The position numbers and the translations under genes are program-made. This document shows positions 25,977 to 34,007 of a stretch of DNA of 64,000 nt, piece after piece. The notes beneath the pieces are model-generated. The model was not told the DNA's origin. It searched no databases and was given only the letters and a program-made list of their open reading frames with translations. The stretch is from positions 1 through 64,000 of the forward strand of contig JBFKDQ010000006.1 in NCBI GenBank assembly GCA_041619555.1, given 5' to 3'. The stretch is from Oceanococcus sp041619555 (GTDB lineage: Bacteria > Pseudomonadota > Gammaproteobacteria > Nevskiales > Oceanococcaceae). Numbering within the stretch: position 1 is the first letter of the stretch; each line of letters begins with the position of its first letter.

Positions 25977-25986
25977 AAGGCCGCGA

Positions 25987-26014
25987 ATTCTAAAGAACTG
26001 AAATATTCTGTCAA
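25987..26014 (-). promoter_or_regulatory. Promoter of tRNA-Leu
   Basis: On the minus strand a perfect -35 TTGACA (26014-26009) is followed after 16 bp by -10 TAGAAT (25992-25987). Transcription would begin about 4 nt before the mature tRNA 5' end. The promoter overlaps the only space available for the divergent rnr 5' region. Confidence 0.8.
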
Positions 26015-26029
26015 GTAAATTGAGAGTCA

Positions 26030-28183
26030 ATGCCAAAAGAAATTACACAAGACCTTGTTTATCAATGTCTTAAGGCTGCCGGTCAGCCACTGAGCTTCCG
26101 CGCGCTTTGCGATGCTTTCGAGGTCCAGGAGCGGGCCGACAAACGCCGCCTCAGCCCCCTGCTGGAGGCACTGGTTGCCAACGGCTCGATTCTGGTCAAT
26201 CGCAACGGGGACTACGGCCTGGTCACGCAGATGGCGCTGATGCGAGGCACGGTGATCGGCCACGCAGATGGATACGGTTTTCTGCGTCTGAGCGATGGTG
26301 GACCGGACTGGTTCCTGCCGCCACGACAAATGGATCTGGTGTTTCCCGGCGATCTGGTGCTGGCGCGGGCGGCGGGTGCGGATCGCCGGGGACGGGACAA
26401 GGCCTCGATCGTTGATGTGCTGAGTCGCAATACCCAGGAGCTGGCCGGTCGCTTCAAACAGGAAGCCGGCGTGGCCTGGATCGTGCCGGAGAATCCGCAG
26501 GTCGGCCATCAGGTTCTGATTCCGCCGGATCAGTGCGGCGGCGCCAAGAGCGGTGATCTGGTGCGTGTTCGCATCCTGCGGCAGCCGGAGCGCAATCTGC
26601 AGCCGATGGCCGCGGTGGTCGAGGTGCTGGGTGCCGACATGGACGTGGCCACCCGGATTGATATCGCGATCACCGAATTCGGCCTGCCGCGCGAATTTCC
26701 GTCCCAGGTGGAGGCCGAGCTCGCTGACCTGGCGCGGCCGCAGCTGACGTCGGATTGCCGTGATCTGCGTGACATCCCGTTCGTGACCATCGACGGGGCC
26801 GATGCCAAGGACTTCGACGATGCCGTGCATGCCCGGCGTACGCCCAAGGGCTGGCGGCTCTGGGTCGCCATTGCCGACGTTTCGCGCTATGTGCGGCCCG
26901 GCACCGCGCTGGACGCAGAGGCCCGTGAGCGTGGCACCTCGGTGTATTTTCCCGGTCGGGTGGTGCCGATGCTGCCACCGGCGCTGTCGGATGATCTGTG
27001 TTCATTGCGCCCGGATCAGGACCGTCATGCCCTGGTGTGCGAAATGTCGATCGGGGCGGACGGACAGTTGCGTTCGTCGCGTTTCTACGCCGGTCTGATC
27101 CGGTCCTGTGCGCGGCTTGTTTACGAAGATGTCAGCAAGGTTCTGGAGAGCCGGCGAGCACACCCCCGACGTGCCGACCTCGAGGTGCTCGAGTCCCTGT
27201 TCAAGGTGCTGCATCAGGCTCGCCAGTCCCGCGGCGCGCTGGATTTCGAGGGCAGGGAAGTGTTCTTTGACGTCGGCGAGGATGGCAAGCTGCGGGACAT
27301 TCGGCCGATCCAGAGATCGCTGGCACACCGCATGATCGAGGAATGCATGATCATGGCGAATGTCGCCGCGGCACGTTTCATTCGGCGCCACAAACTGCTG
27401 AGTCTGAATCGGATTCATGCGCCACCGCCGCCGGATACGCTGGTGGATTTTCGCCAGTTTCTGGCGGAATGGGGACTGGTCCTGGGCGGCAGGCAGGCTC
27501 CGGGGCCGGAGCACTACCAGGCCGTGTTGCAGGCCGTTGCCGGAACCCCGCAGGCGGCTCTGGTGCAGGGAGCCTTGATGCGCACCCTGAGTCAGGCGCA
27601 GTATTCGCCGGCCAGCGAAGGCCATTTTGGCCTGGCGCTGGCCGACTACGCGCATTTCACCTCGCCGATCCGGCGCTATCCGGATCTGATGGTCCACCGT
27701 GCGATCAAGTGGTCGCTGGCGCAAACCGCTGCGGACCTGGAATTGCCGTGGTCATTTGAGGAACTGCAGGCCTTGGGCGCTCACTGTTCCGAACGTGAGC
27801 GCCGTGCTGATCAGGCGAGCTGGAGCGTGATCGAGGCCCTCAAGTGCGAATTTCTGGCCGAACGGGTCGGCGAGGATTTCACCGGTGAGATCGTCGGCGT
27901 CACCAATTTCGGTCTGTTCGTCGAAATCGATCGCGTGCGTGCCTCCGGTCTGGTGCATATTTCGGCGCTGGGACGTGATTATTTCGTCCACGATGCGAAA
28001 CTGCATCGTCTGCGGGGCGAGCGCAGCGGTCAGATCTACCGCCTGGGTGATCAAATGAAGGTCCGGCTTGTCCGGGCCGACGCCCAGGAGCGTAAAATTG
28101 ATTTCCAACCGCTGGCGCATCGTTCCCTGACCGGTTTCGGTAAGTCTGCGTCCAGCAAAAGTACCCAATGGAGAGAGTTATGA
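26030..28183 (+). CDS. rnr: Ribonuclease R
   Basis: Processive 3'-5' exoribonuclease that degrades structured RNA. Winged-helix-like N-terminus, cold-shock domains (about residues 80-225), RNB catalytic domain with D-A-K-D-F-D-D-A-V and the G-H-F-G-L-A-L-x-x-Y-A-H-F-T-S-P-I-R-R-Y-P-D signature, then an S1 domain (about 625-705: F-T-G-E-I-V-G-V-T-N-F-G-L-F-V-E). At 717 aa it is shorter than E. coli RNase R (813) because the Lys-rich tail is reduced. Its stop overlaps the next gene. Confidence 0.95.
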   Translation: MPKEITQDLVYQCLKAAGQPLSFRALCDAFEVQERADKRRLSPLLEALVANGSILVNRNGDYGLVTQMALMRGTVIGHADGYGFLRLSDGGPDWFLPPRQMDLVFPGDLVLARAAGADRRGRDKASIVDVLSRNTQELAGRFKQEAGVAWIVPENPQVGHQVLIPPDQCGGAKSGDLVRVRILRQPERNLQPMAAVVEVLGADMDVATRIDIAITEFGLPREFPSQVEAELADLARPQLTSDCRDLRDIPFVTIDGADAKDFDDAVHARRTPKGWRLWVAIADVSRYVRPGTALDAEARERGTSVYFPGRVVPMLPPALSDDLCSLRPDQDRHALVCEMSIGADGQLRSSRFYAGLIRSCARLVYEDVSKVLESRRAHPRRADLEVLESLFKVLHQARQSRGALDFEGREVFFDVGEDGKLRDIRPIQRSLAHRMIEECMIMANVAAARFIRRHKLLSLNRIHAPPPPDTLVDFRQFLAEWGLVLGGRQAPGPEHYQAVLQAVAGTPQAALVQGALMRTLSQAQYSPASEGHFGLALADYAHFTSPIRRYPDLMVHRAIKWSLAQTAADLELPWSFEELQALGAHCSERERRADQASWSVIEALKCEFLAERVGEDFTGEIVGVTNFGLFVEIDRVRASGLVHISALGRDYFVHDAKLHRLRGERSGQIYRLGDQMKVRLVRADAQERKIDFQPLAHRSLTGFGKSASSKSTQWREL

Positions 28184-28869
28184 AATACAAGATCGCCTGT
28201 GCGTTCGGCTTGAGCGTCGCGCTCATGGGCTGTGCGGCCGATGATCCCAATCAGCGGGCCAAGACCGGGGCTGCCGTGGGCGCTCTGCTCGGTGCGATCG
28301 CCGGCCACCAGGTTGACGGCGACAAGGGGCGTTACGTGGGCGCCGCGATTGGCGCAATCGCGGGCGGTGCGGTCGGTAACTACATGGACAAGCAGCAGGC
28401 CGAACTGGAGCGGCAGCTGGCGGCGGAAGCGGCGCGCTCGGAGCTGCGCATCACGCGCCTGGCCGGAGATGCCCTGAAGGTTGGGGTGGCCTCCGACGCG
28501 AGTTTCGGATTTGACAAGGCCGAGCTCAACGGCACGGCGCAGGCGACCTTTGCCAAGGTCGCGAGCATCCTCAAAGACTACGACAAAACCGTGATTCACG
28601 TGGTCGGGCATACCGATTCGGTGGGCAGTGACAGCTACAACATGGGACTGTCCCAGCGCCGCGCCAGCGCGGTGGCCGGCAACCTCGGCAGCAATGGCGT
28701 GCTTGCCGAGCGCGTGCGTACCGAAGGTCGTGGCGAGCGTGAACCGATTGCCAGCAACGAGACCGCGGCCGGTCGGGCCGCCAATCGCCGGGTTGATATC
28801 GTGATCAAGGCGATCATTGAAGGTCAGGAGCAGCAGGCCTACACGCCGCCGCCCTATCTTGGCAGCTGA
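28180..28869 (+). CDS. OmpA-family outer-membrane lipoprotein with glycine zipper
   Basis: Lipoprotein signal with lipobox L-M-G-C (Cys18), a glycine-zipper stretch (G-A-A-V-G-A-L-L-G-A-I-A-G, about residues 30-70), and a C-terminal OmpA peptidoglycan-binding domain (about 105-220) with G-H-T-D-S-V-G and N-R-R-V-D-I. ATG 28180 is preferred over 28168 because GGAGAG lies between them and it starts a signal peptide; it overlaps the rnr stop (ATGA). The role is probably to tie the outer membrane to peptidoglycan. 229 aa. Confidence 0.88.
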   Translation: MKYKIACAFGLSVALMGCAADDPNQRAKTGAAVGALLGAIAGHQVDGDKGRYVGAAIGAIAGGAVGNYMDKQQAELERQLAAEAARSELRITRLAGDALKVGVASDASFGFDKAELNGTAQATFAKVASILKDYDKTVIHVVGHTDSVGSDSYNMGLSQRRASAVAGNLGSNGVLAERVRTEGRGEREPIASNETAAGRAANRRVDIVIKAIIEGQEQQAYTPPPYLGS

Positions 28870-29590
28870 GTCTGATTGGGTCTGCGGCTTTCATGCCGTG
28901 GAAACCCGGCTCAAGGCCGCCGGCGTGCGGTGTCTGGAAGTTGACCGCGCCCGGCGGGATCGACGGGCGCTGCAGCTGATCCAGCTGGCGGAGCGTTACG
29001 AGGTTCCGGTGCGGCGGGTGAGCGCGGCGAGTCTGGCCGCGCGCCATGGTGACCTGCAGCATCAAGGCGTGAGCGCGTGCATCGATGCCGGGCGGGTGCT
29101 GGCGACGAACTGGCAGGACTGCATCGAGGGCAAGCCGCAGCCGCTGATTCTGGTGCTGGATGAGGTCGAGGATCCGCGCAATCTTGGGGCCTGTCTGCGT
29201 GTCGCCGATGGCGCCGGGGCAGACTGCGTGGTGGTGCCCAAGCGACATTCCGCCGGCCTCAACGATGTCGCGCGCAAGACCGCCGCCGGCGCGGCCGACA
29301 GCGTGCCTTTCCTGGTCGTGCCGAATCTGTCACGCAGCCTCAAGGCCATGCAGCAGGCCGGGCTGTACATTGTCGGCCTGGCAGACGCCGATGGCCACAG
29401 CCTGTTTGATGAGCAACTCGATCGTCCGCTGGTGGTGGTTCTGGGCAATGAAGGCAAGGGCTTGCGGCAGCTGACGCGGCAACACTGCGATGCTTTGGCC
29501 AGTCTGCCCATGGCCGGACAGGTCTCGAGTTTGAACGTGTCCGTGGCGACGGGCATCGCCCTGTATGAGGTGGTCAGGCAGCGGCGCTGA
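28859..29590 (+). CDS. rlmB: 23S rRNA (guanosine-2251-2'-O)-methyltransferase
   Basis: SPOUT methyltransferase modifying G2251 of 23S rRNA. N-terminal substrate-binding domain (G-F-H-A-V-E-T), then D-E-V-E-D-P-R-N-L-G-A, V-V-V-L-G-N-E-G-K-G-L and L-N-V-S-V-A-T-G. The chosen TTG start (28859) gives 243 aa, the length of E. coli RlmB, and overlaps the lipoprotein gene by 11 bp. TTG at 28817 is the alternative. rnr is nearby, as in E. coli. Confidence 0.93.
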   Translation: MAAESDWVCGFHAVETRLKAAGVRCLEVDRARRDRRALQLIQLAERYEVPVRRVSAASLAARHGDLQHQGVSACIDAGRVLATNWQDCIEGKPQPLILVLDEVEDPRNLGACLRVADGAGADCVVVPKRHSAGLNDVARKTAAGAADSVPFLVVPNLSRSLKAMQQAGLYIVGLADADGHSLFDEQLDRPLVVVLGNEGKGLRQLTRQHCDALASLPMAGQVSSLNVSVATGIALYEVVRQRR

Positions 29591-29620
29591 GCGGCTTGCG
29601 CCGGTCGGGCGGGACGGTAC

Positions 29621-29649
29621 TTGCCAGAGCCTTGCCGATTCTCTACACT
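29621..29649 (+). promoter_or_regulatory. Promoter of the rpsF operon
   Basis: TTGCCA (29621-29626), 17-bp spacer, TACACT (29644-29649). The resulting leader to rpsF is about 130 nt and GC-rich, long enough to hold a ribosomal-protein autoregulatory structure. Confidence 0.65.
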
Positions 29650-29786
29650 CCGCGCCCCTGTGTGTCTGTCCATCCTGTGCGCAGACCACATCCTTGTCCC
29701 ACCGCGCTGTGAACGCTTCGCAGCTGTTCGGGGGACTGTATGCGCCGGCGATGTCAGGGCGGCGCAAAACAACCGAAAGGAAGACA

Positions 29787-30212
29787 ATGCGACATTACGA
29801 AATCGTGTTCCTGGTCCACCCGGACCAGAGTGAACAAGTGCCCGCCATGGTGGAACGCTACCGTGGCATCATCCAGAATGATGGCGGCGCCATTCATCGC
29901 TTCGAGGACTGGGGCCGGCGTCAGCTCGCCTACCCGATCCAGAAGTTGCACAAGGCGCACTACGTCCTGCTGAACGTGGAAACCTCCAAGGAGGTGATCG
30001 ACGAACTGGTGCAGGGCTTCCGCTTCAATGATGCGATCCTGCGTCACCTGATCGTGCGCATGGATGGCCCGGTAACGGCGACGTCGCCGCTGGCCAAGGA
30101 AGAGGACAGCCGGCCCGCGCGCCCTGCCCCGGTGGCCGAGGAAACCGCAGCCGAAGGCGATGACGCCGACGACAGCGCTGGCGAAGACACCGACACCAAC
30201 GCGGCCGCTTAA
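29787..30212 (+). CDS. rpsF: 30S ribosomal protein S6
   Basis: N-terminal M-R-H-Y-E-I-V-F-L-V-H-P-D-Q and G-R-R-Q-L-A-Y-P-I identify S6, which binds 16S rRNA with S18. ATG at 29787 follows AAAGGAAG. The acidic Ala/Glu/Asp-rich tail (about residues 100-141) is typical of proteobacterial S6, in which RimK-dependent glutamylation can occur. First gene of rpsF-rpsR-rplI. Confidence 0.97.
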   Translation: MRHYEIVFLVHPDQSEQVPAMVERYRGIIQNDGGAIHRFEDWGRRQLAYPIQKLHKAHYVLLNVETSKEVIDELVQGFRFNDAILRHLIVRMDGPVTATSPLAKEEDSRPARPAPVAEETAAEGDDADDSAGEDTDTNAAA

Positions 30213-30224
30213 GGAGAATTACCC

Positions 30225-30452
30225 ATGTCACGTTATTTCCGTCGCCGCAAGTTCTGCAAGTTCACCGCAGAAGGCATCGAAACCATCGATTACAAGGATC
30301 TGGTCCTGTTGAAGCAGTATGTTGCTGAAAACGGCAAGATCGTCCCCAGCCGGATTACCGGCACCAAAGCGCGTTATCAGCGCCAGCTGGCCGTGGCCAT
30401 CCGCCGGGCCCGGTATCTGGCCTTGTTGCCGTATACCGACCGTCATTCCTGA
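30225..30452 (+). CDS. rpsR: 30S ribosomal protein S18
   Basis: 75-aa basic protein beginning M-S-R-Y-F-R-R-R-K-F-C-K-F, with S-R-I-T-G-T and the C-terminal A-I-R-R-A-R-Y-L-A-L-L-P-Y. It starts 12 bp after rpsF behind AAGGAG. No priB gene lies between them, unlike the enteric operon. Confidence 0.98.
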   Translation: MSRYFRRRKFCKFTAEGIETIDYKDLVLLKQYVAENGKIVPSRITGTKARYQRQLAVAIRRARYLALLPYTDRHS

Positions 30453-30462
30453 GGAGAGTCGC

Positions 30463-30915
30463 GTGGAAGTCATATTGTTGGAACGCATTCGCAACCTGGG
30501 TGATCTGGGTGACAAGGTCAAGGTCAAGGCGGGTTTCGGTCGAAACTTCCTGATCCCCTACGGTAAGGCGCTGCCGGCCAATGAGGCCAATCTTGCCGTG
30601 TTCGAAACGCGCAAGGCCGAGTTGATCAAACAGGCCCAGGATTCCCTGAACGCCGCCAAGATGCGGGCCAAGGCCTGCGAAGATCTGGTGCTGCGAATCG
30701 GCGCCCTGGCTTCGGAAGAGGGCAAGCTGTACGGTTCGATTCACGCGGCCCAGATCGCGGAAGCCGCGCTGGCTGCTGGCTTTGAGGTTTCGGCGAGCGA
30801 GATCAGCACGGACGACGTGATCCGTCAGGTCGGCGAGTTCGAGGTGACCTTCAGCTTTCATGCCGACGTGCAGGCTCGTGTGAGCTTGCAGGTCGAAGCA
30901 GAAAAAGCGGCGTAG
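30463..30915 (+). CDS. rplI: 50S ribosomal protein L9
   Basis: GTG start at 30463 behind GAGGAG gives M-E-V-I-L-L-E-R-I and the G-D-K-V-K-V-K-x-G-F-G-R-N-F-L-I-P signature; long central helix then C-terminal domain. 150 aa is the usual size. Last gene before the terminator. Confidence 0.97.
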   Translation: MEVILLERIRNLGDLGDKVKVKAGFGRNFLIPYGKALPANEANLAVFETRKAELIKQAQDSLNAAKMRAKACEDLVLRIGALASEEGKLYGSIHAAQIAEAALAAGFEVSASEISTDDVIRQVGEFEVTFSFHADVQARVSLQVEAEKAA

Positions 30916-30968
30916 GCCGATGCCGGGCACCGCAGGTGTCCCGGCGGTCGCGCAGTTGAGCTAGATCG

Positions 30969-31001
30969 GGCCGGCCGTGGGCATCCACGGTCGGCCTTTT
31001 T
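30969..31001 (+). terminator. Intrinsic terminator after rplI
   Basis: 12-bp stem (30969-30980 with 30985-30996, one G-U), loop GCAT, then five T. It separates the ribosomal-protein operon from dnaB. Confidence 0.9.
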
Positions 31002-31031
31002 AGTTTGAGCAAAGGCTTGCAAGGAGCCCGT

Positions 31032-32396
31032 ATGGACCAGGATTTCGAAAGCCAGACCCGTCTGCCTCCGCACAGTCTTCTGGCCGAGCAAAGCGTGCTG
31101 GGCGGCCTGATGCTGGACGCCAATGTCTGGGACGATCTGGCCGACAAGATCGATCCGGAAGACTTCTATCGCCATGAACACCGACTGATTTTTGCGGCAC
31201 TGGCCCATCTGGCGACCCGTTATCAGCCGCTGGATGCGGTGACGGTGTCGGAGCATCTGGAGGCCAATGACCAGTTGGAGGCCGCAGGTGGCCTGCCGTA
31301 TCTGGCCGAACTGGTCCAGGATACGCCGGGTGCGGCCAACATCATGGCCTGGGCCGAAATCGTGCGGGAGCATTCCATCCGGCGCCAGCTGATCCGCACC
31401 GGTGCCGCGATCATCGAGCAGGGGTATTCCAAGGATGGCACGGCGGTGGCCGATCTTCTGGACAAGGCCGAGCAGGATGTGTTCAAGATTGCCGAACGCA
31501 GTCGCCATAATGACAAGGTCGGGGTCAAGGTGTCCGATCTGGTTGACGAGGCGGTCGAGGAGTTCCAGCGGCGATGTGAAGGCAATGACACCTCCGGTCT
31601 GCCGACCGGTCTGACCCGTTTCGATGAGCAGACCACGGGCCTGCACCCGGGGGATCTGGTGGTGCTGGCCGGGCGGCCGGCGATGGGGAAGACCAGTCTG
31701 GCGATGAACTGGGTGGAGCACGCGGCGATGATGCGTAAAGTGCCTGCCGCCGTTTTCAGCATGGAAATGCCGGCGATTCAGCTGGCCCAGCGCCTGATTT
31801 CTTCGCATGGACGGATCAATCAGCAAAGCCTGCGCACCGGGGAGCTGAGCAAGGAAGAGTGGGCGCGCATCAATTCCGCGGCGATCACGCTGAAGGAATC
31901 CGTCATCATCATCGATGATACGCCGGCACTGTCGCCGACCGAACTTCGCGCACGAGCGCGACGGATGAAGCGGGAAAGTGATATCGGCCTGATCGTGGTG
32001 GATTATCTGCAACTCATGCAGATTCCCAATCACCGCGAGAACCGGACCAATGAAATTGCCGAGATCTCCCGCAACATGAAGGCGCTCGCGAAAGAGCTGG
32101 AGTTGCCGATCATCGCCCTGTCGCAGCTCAATCGCAGCGTCGAGCAGCGCGACAACAAGCGGCCAAGAATGGCGGATTTGCGTGAGTCAGGCGGGATCGA
32201 GCAGGATGCGGATCTGATCGTGTTCATCTACCGTGACGAAGTCTACAATCCGGATTCCGTCGACAAGGGGGTGGCCGAGGTGATCATCACCAAGCAACGA
32301 AATGGCCCGACCGGCACTGTGCGTGCGGCTTTCATCGGTCAGTACACCCGCTTCGAGAATCTGGCCACCGAATACCTGGATCCGGACTACGAATAG
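31032..32396 (+). CDS. dnaB: Replicative DNA helicase DnaB
   Basis: Hexameric 5'-3' helicase at the replication fork. N-terminal primase-interaction domain (P-P-H-S-L-L-A-E-Q-S-V-L-G-G-L), C-terminal RecA-like domain with Walker A G-R-P-A-M-G-K-T and the E-S-G-G-I-E-Q-D-A-D, D-L-I-V-F-I-Y-R-D-E segments. ATG 31032 is chosen: AAGGAG lies 5 nt upstream. 454 aa, no intein. Its stop is 6 bp from the converging FHA gene. Confidence 0.97.
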   Translation: MDQDFESQTRLPPHSLLAEQSVLGGLMLDANVWDDLADKIDPEDFYRHEHRLIFAALAHLATRYQPLDAVTVSEHLEANDQLEAAGGLPYLAELVQDTPGAANIMAWAEIVREHSIRRQLIRTGAAIIEQGYSKDGTAVADLLDKAEQDVFKIAERSRHNDKVGVKVSDLVDEAVEEFQRRCEGNDTSGLPTGLTRFDEQTTGLHPGDLVVLAGRPAMGKTSLAMNWVEHAAMMRKVPAAVFSMEMPAIQLAQRLISSHGRINQQSLRTGELSKEEWARINSAAITLKESVIIIDDTPALSPTELRARARRMKRESDIGLIVVDYLQLMQIPNHRENRTNEIAEISRNMKALAKELELPIIALSQLNRSVEQRDNKRPRMADLRESGGIEQDADLIVFIYRDEVYNPDSVDKGVAEVIITKQRNGPTGTVRAAFIGQYTRFENLATEYLDPDYE

Positions 32397-32402
32397 CGCG
32401 TC

Positions 32403-33167
32403 TTAACTCTCCGGAGCGTACATCTCGAAGCGCATCTGGATGCCGGCGATATCGATCAGATCACCGGACTTGAGCATCTGCGCCTGGGCCGGAATCGTGG
32501 TGGAATTGACCTTGGGGCGGTTTTCGCTGCCGGCCGGGCTGACATGCACGATATAAAAGGCCGGTCCGCGGCGGGTGATGGCAGCGACCTGCTGGCCGGG
32601 CTTGCCCAGCGTCGTGAGTGCTTTGGTCAGCTTCAGTTCCTTGCCCGCATTGGGTCCGGCGGCGATCACGACCTTGCCCATCTGCGGGCGAGGCGGGGGC
32701 GAGGGTGGTGCGCTGGGTGTCGGGCGGGCGGGGGCGCGGGGTGCGGCGGCCGGTGCAGCCGGAGTAGCTGGAGCTGCGGGCGGTGGCGGTGGCGCCGGGC
32801 GGGCCGAATTGGTGGCGGCGATGATCTCGCTGGGTTTGAGGATCATCGTTTTTTCGAAGTCCTCGTCGTAATCGGTTTCTTCGCCTTCGTATTTCAGGCT
32901 GTGCCGCCCGATCTGGATCAGATCGCCATTGGACAGGGGGTGTTTGCCGACCCGGCGACCGTTGACGATGGTGCCGTTGGTGCTTTCCAGATCCTCGAGA
33001 AAGGAGTCATTGACGATGGTGATGATGACGGCGTGGTGGCTGCTGACTGCCCGGTCGTCTTTCAGGACGATGTCGTTGTCGGGGTGCCGGCCGATGGTGA
33101 CGCGTTCCTGGTCGAGCGCGAGTTCACCTAGATTGCGGCCTTCTAAAGAAATCGTGAGTTGACTCAT
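32403..33167 (-). CDS. FHA-domain protein (one canonical, one degenerate FHA)
   Basis: Phosphothreonine-binding adaptor. FHA1 (about residues 22-94) has G-R27-H, S-S-H-H-A and S-T-N64-G-T, all key residues. An acidic stretch then leads to E-K-T107-M-I-L-K-P, a Pro/Ala-rich linker (123-162), and a second FHA-like fold (about 165-248) in which the ligand-binding Arg is Lys (L-G-K-P-G), so binding there is doubtful. The start overlaps the phosphatase stop (ATGA). Last gene of the kinase-phosphatase-FHA cassette. Likely reads the phosphorylation state set by the other two. Confidence 0.9.
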   Translation of the reverse strand: MSQLTISLEGRNLGELALDQERVTIGRHPDNDIVLKDDRAVSSHHAVIITIVNDSFLEDLESTNGTIVNGRRVGKHPLSNGDLIQIGRHSLKYEGEETDYDEDFEKTMILKPSEIIAATNSARPAPPPPPAAPATPAAPAAAPRAPARPTPSAPPSPPPRPQMGKVVIAAGPNAGKELKLTKALTTLGKPGQQVAAITRRGPAFYIVHVSPAGSENRPKVNSTTIPAQAQMLKSGDLIDIAGIQMRFEMYAPES

Positions 33168-33997
33168 TGTTCCCCCTGCAAACGTTTGCGCAACTTGTCG
33201 AACCAGCTTGGTTCGTACGCGAAGCTTCGATCGATCCTAGCCAAGATTACCGAAATATTGTCTTTGCCGCCGCGATCATTTGCGAGCTTGATCAAACGTT
33301 CGCCGGTTTCCTGCAGATTAGCAACATTTTGCGTCAAGGTTAAGCGCATGACTTCGTCGCTGAGCATGTCGCTCAGACCGTCGGAACACAGCAGCAAAAG
33401 ATCTCCGGGCTGCAAGCGTTCTTCCAGCAGATCGACCTCAACCTCCGGCTCGATGCCCAGGGCCCGGGTCACGATGTTGCTGTTGACGTTCTTGAGGGCT
33501 TCCTCGCGCGAATACAGCCCGCGGGCGACCATTTCCTCGACCAGGGAATGATCGGTCGTGAGCTGGGCCAAATGGCCTTCACGCATTCGGTAGAGGCGCG
33601 AATCGCCGACATGGGCGATGCAGGCCAGGTCATTGAAAAACATGACCGCGACAACCGTGGTGCCCATGCCTTCGCAATGGGGCTGGTTCTGCGACAGCTC
33701 GTAAATCGCCCGATGCGCGGCCAGCAGGGCATCGCGCAGCATCAGACTCACATAACTGAAGCCGGTTGACTCATCCCAGGCATCGCCGCCGGAGGGTGGC
33801 CAGTGGCCGGCCATTGCATCCTTGACCGCCGCCACGCACATGCCGCTGGCGACTTCACCGGCCTTGTAGCCGCCCATGCCGTCGGCGAGGACGATGAGGC
33901 CGATCTTTTCGTCTTGATCGACCGCGTCTTCGTTGTTCTTGCGCACCCGGCCGGGGTCCGTGTGCAGGGAGATCGCGATTTTGCCGTGCAGAGCCAT
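33164..33997 (-). CDS. PP2C-family Ser/Thr protein phosphatase
   Basis: Metal-dependent phosphatase of the Stp/PppA type. Metal and catalytic motifs: N-N-E-D24, L-A-D39-G-M-G-G, M-G-T-T (112-114), H-V-G-D132-S-R, L-C-S-D206-G-L and K-D246-N-I-S. 277 aa, soluble, no signal peptide. It starts 10 bp after the kinase stop and overlaps the FHA gene, so it probably reverses phosphorylation by the neighbouring kinase. Confidence 0.94.
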   Translation of the reverse strand: MALHGKIAISLHTDPGRVRKNNEDAVDQDEKIGLIVLADGMGGYKAGEVASGMCVAAVKDAMAGHWPPSGGDAWDESTGFSYVSLMLRDALLAAHRAIYELSQNQPHCEGMGTTVVAVMFFNDLACIAHVGDSRLYRMREGHLAQLTTDHSLVEEMVARGLYSREEALKNVNSNIVTRALGIEPEVEVDLLEERLQPGDLLLLCSDGLSDMLSDEVMRLTLTQNVANLQETGERLIKLANDRGGKDNISVILARIDRSFAYEPSWFDKLRKRLQGEQ

Positions 33998-34007
33998 GAT
34001 GCCAAGC

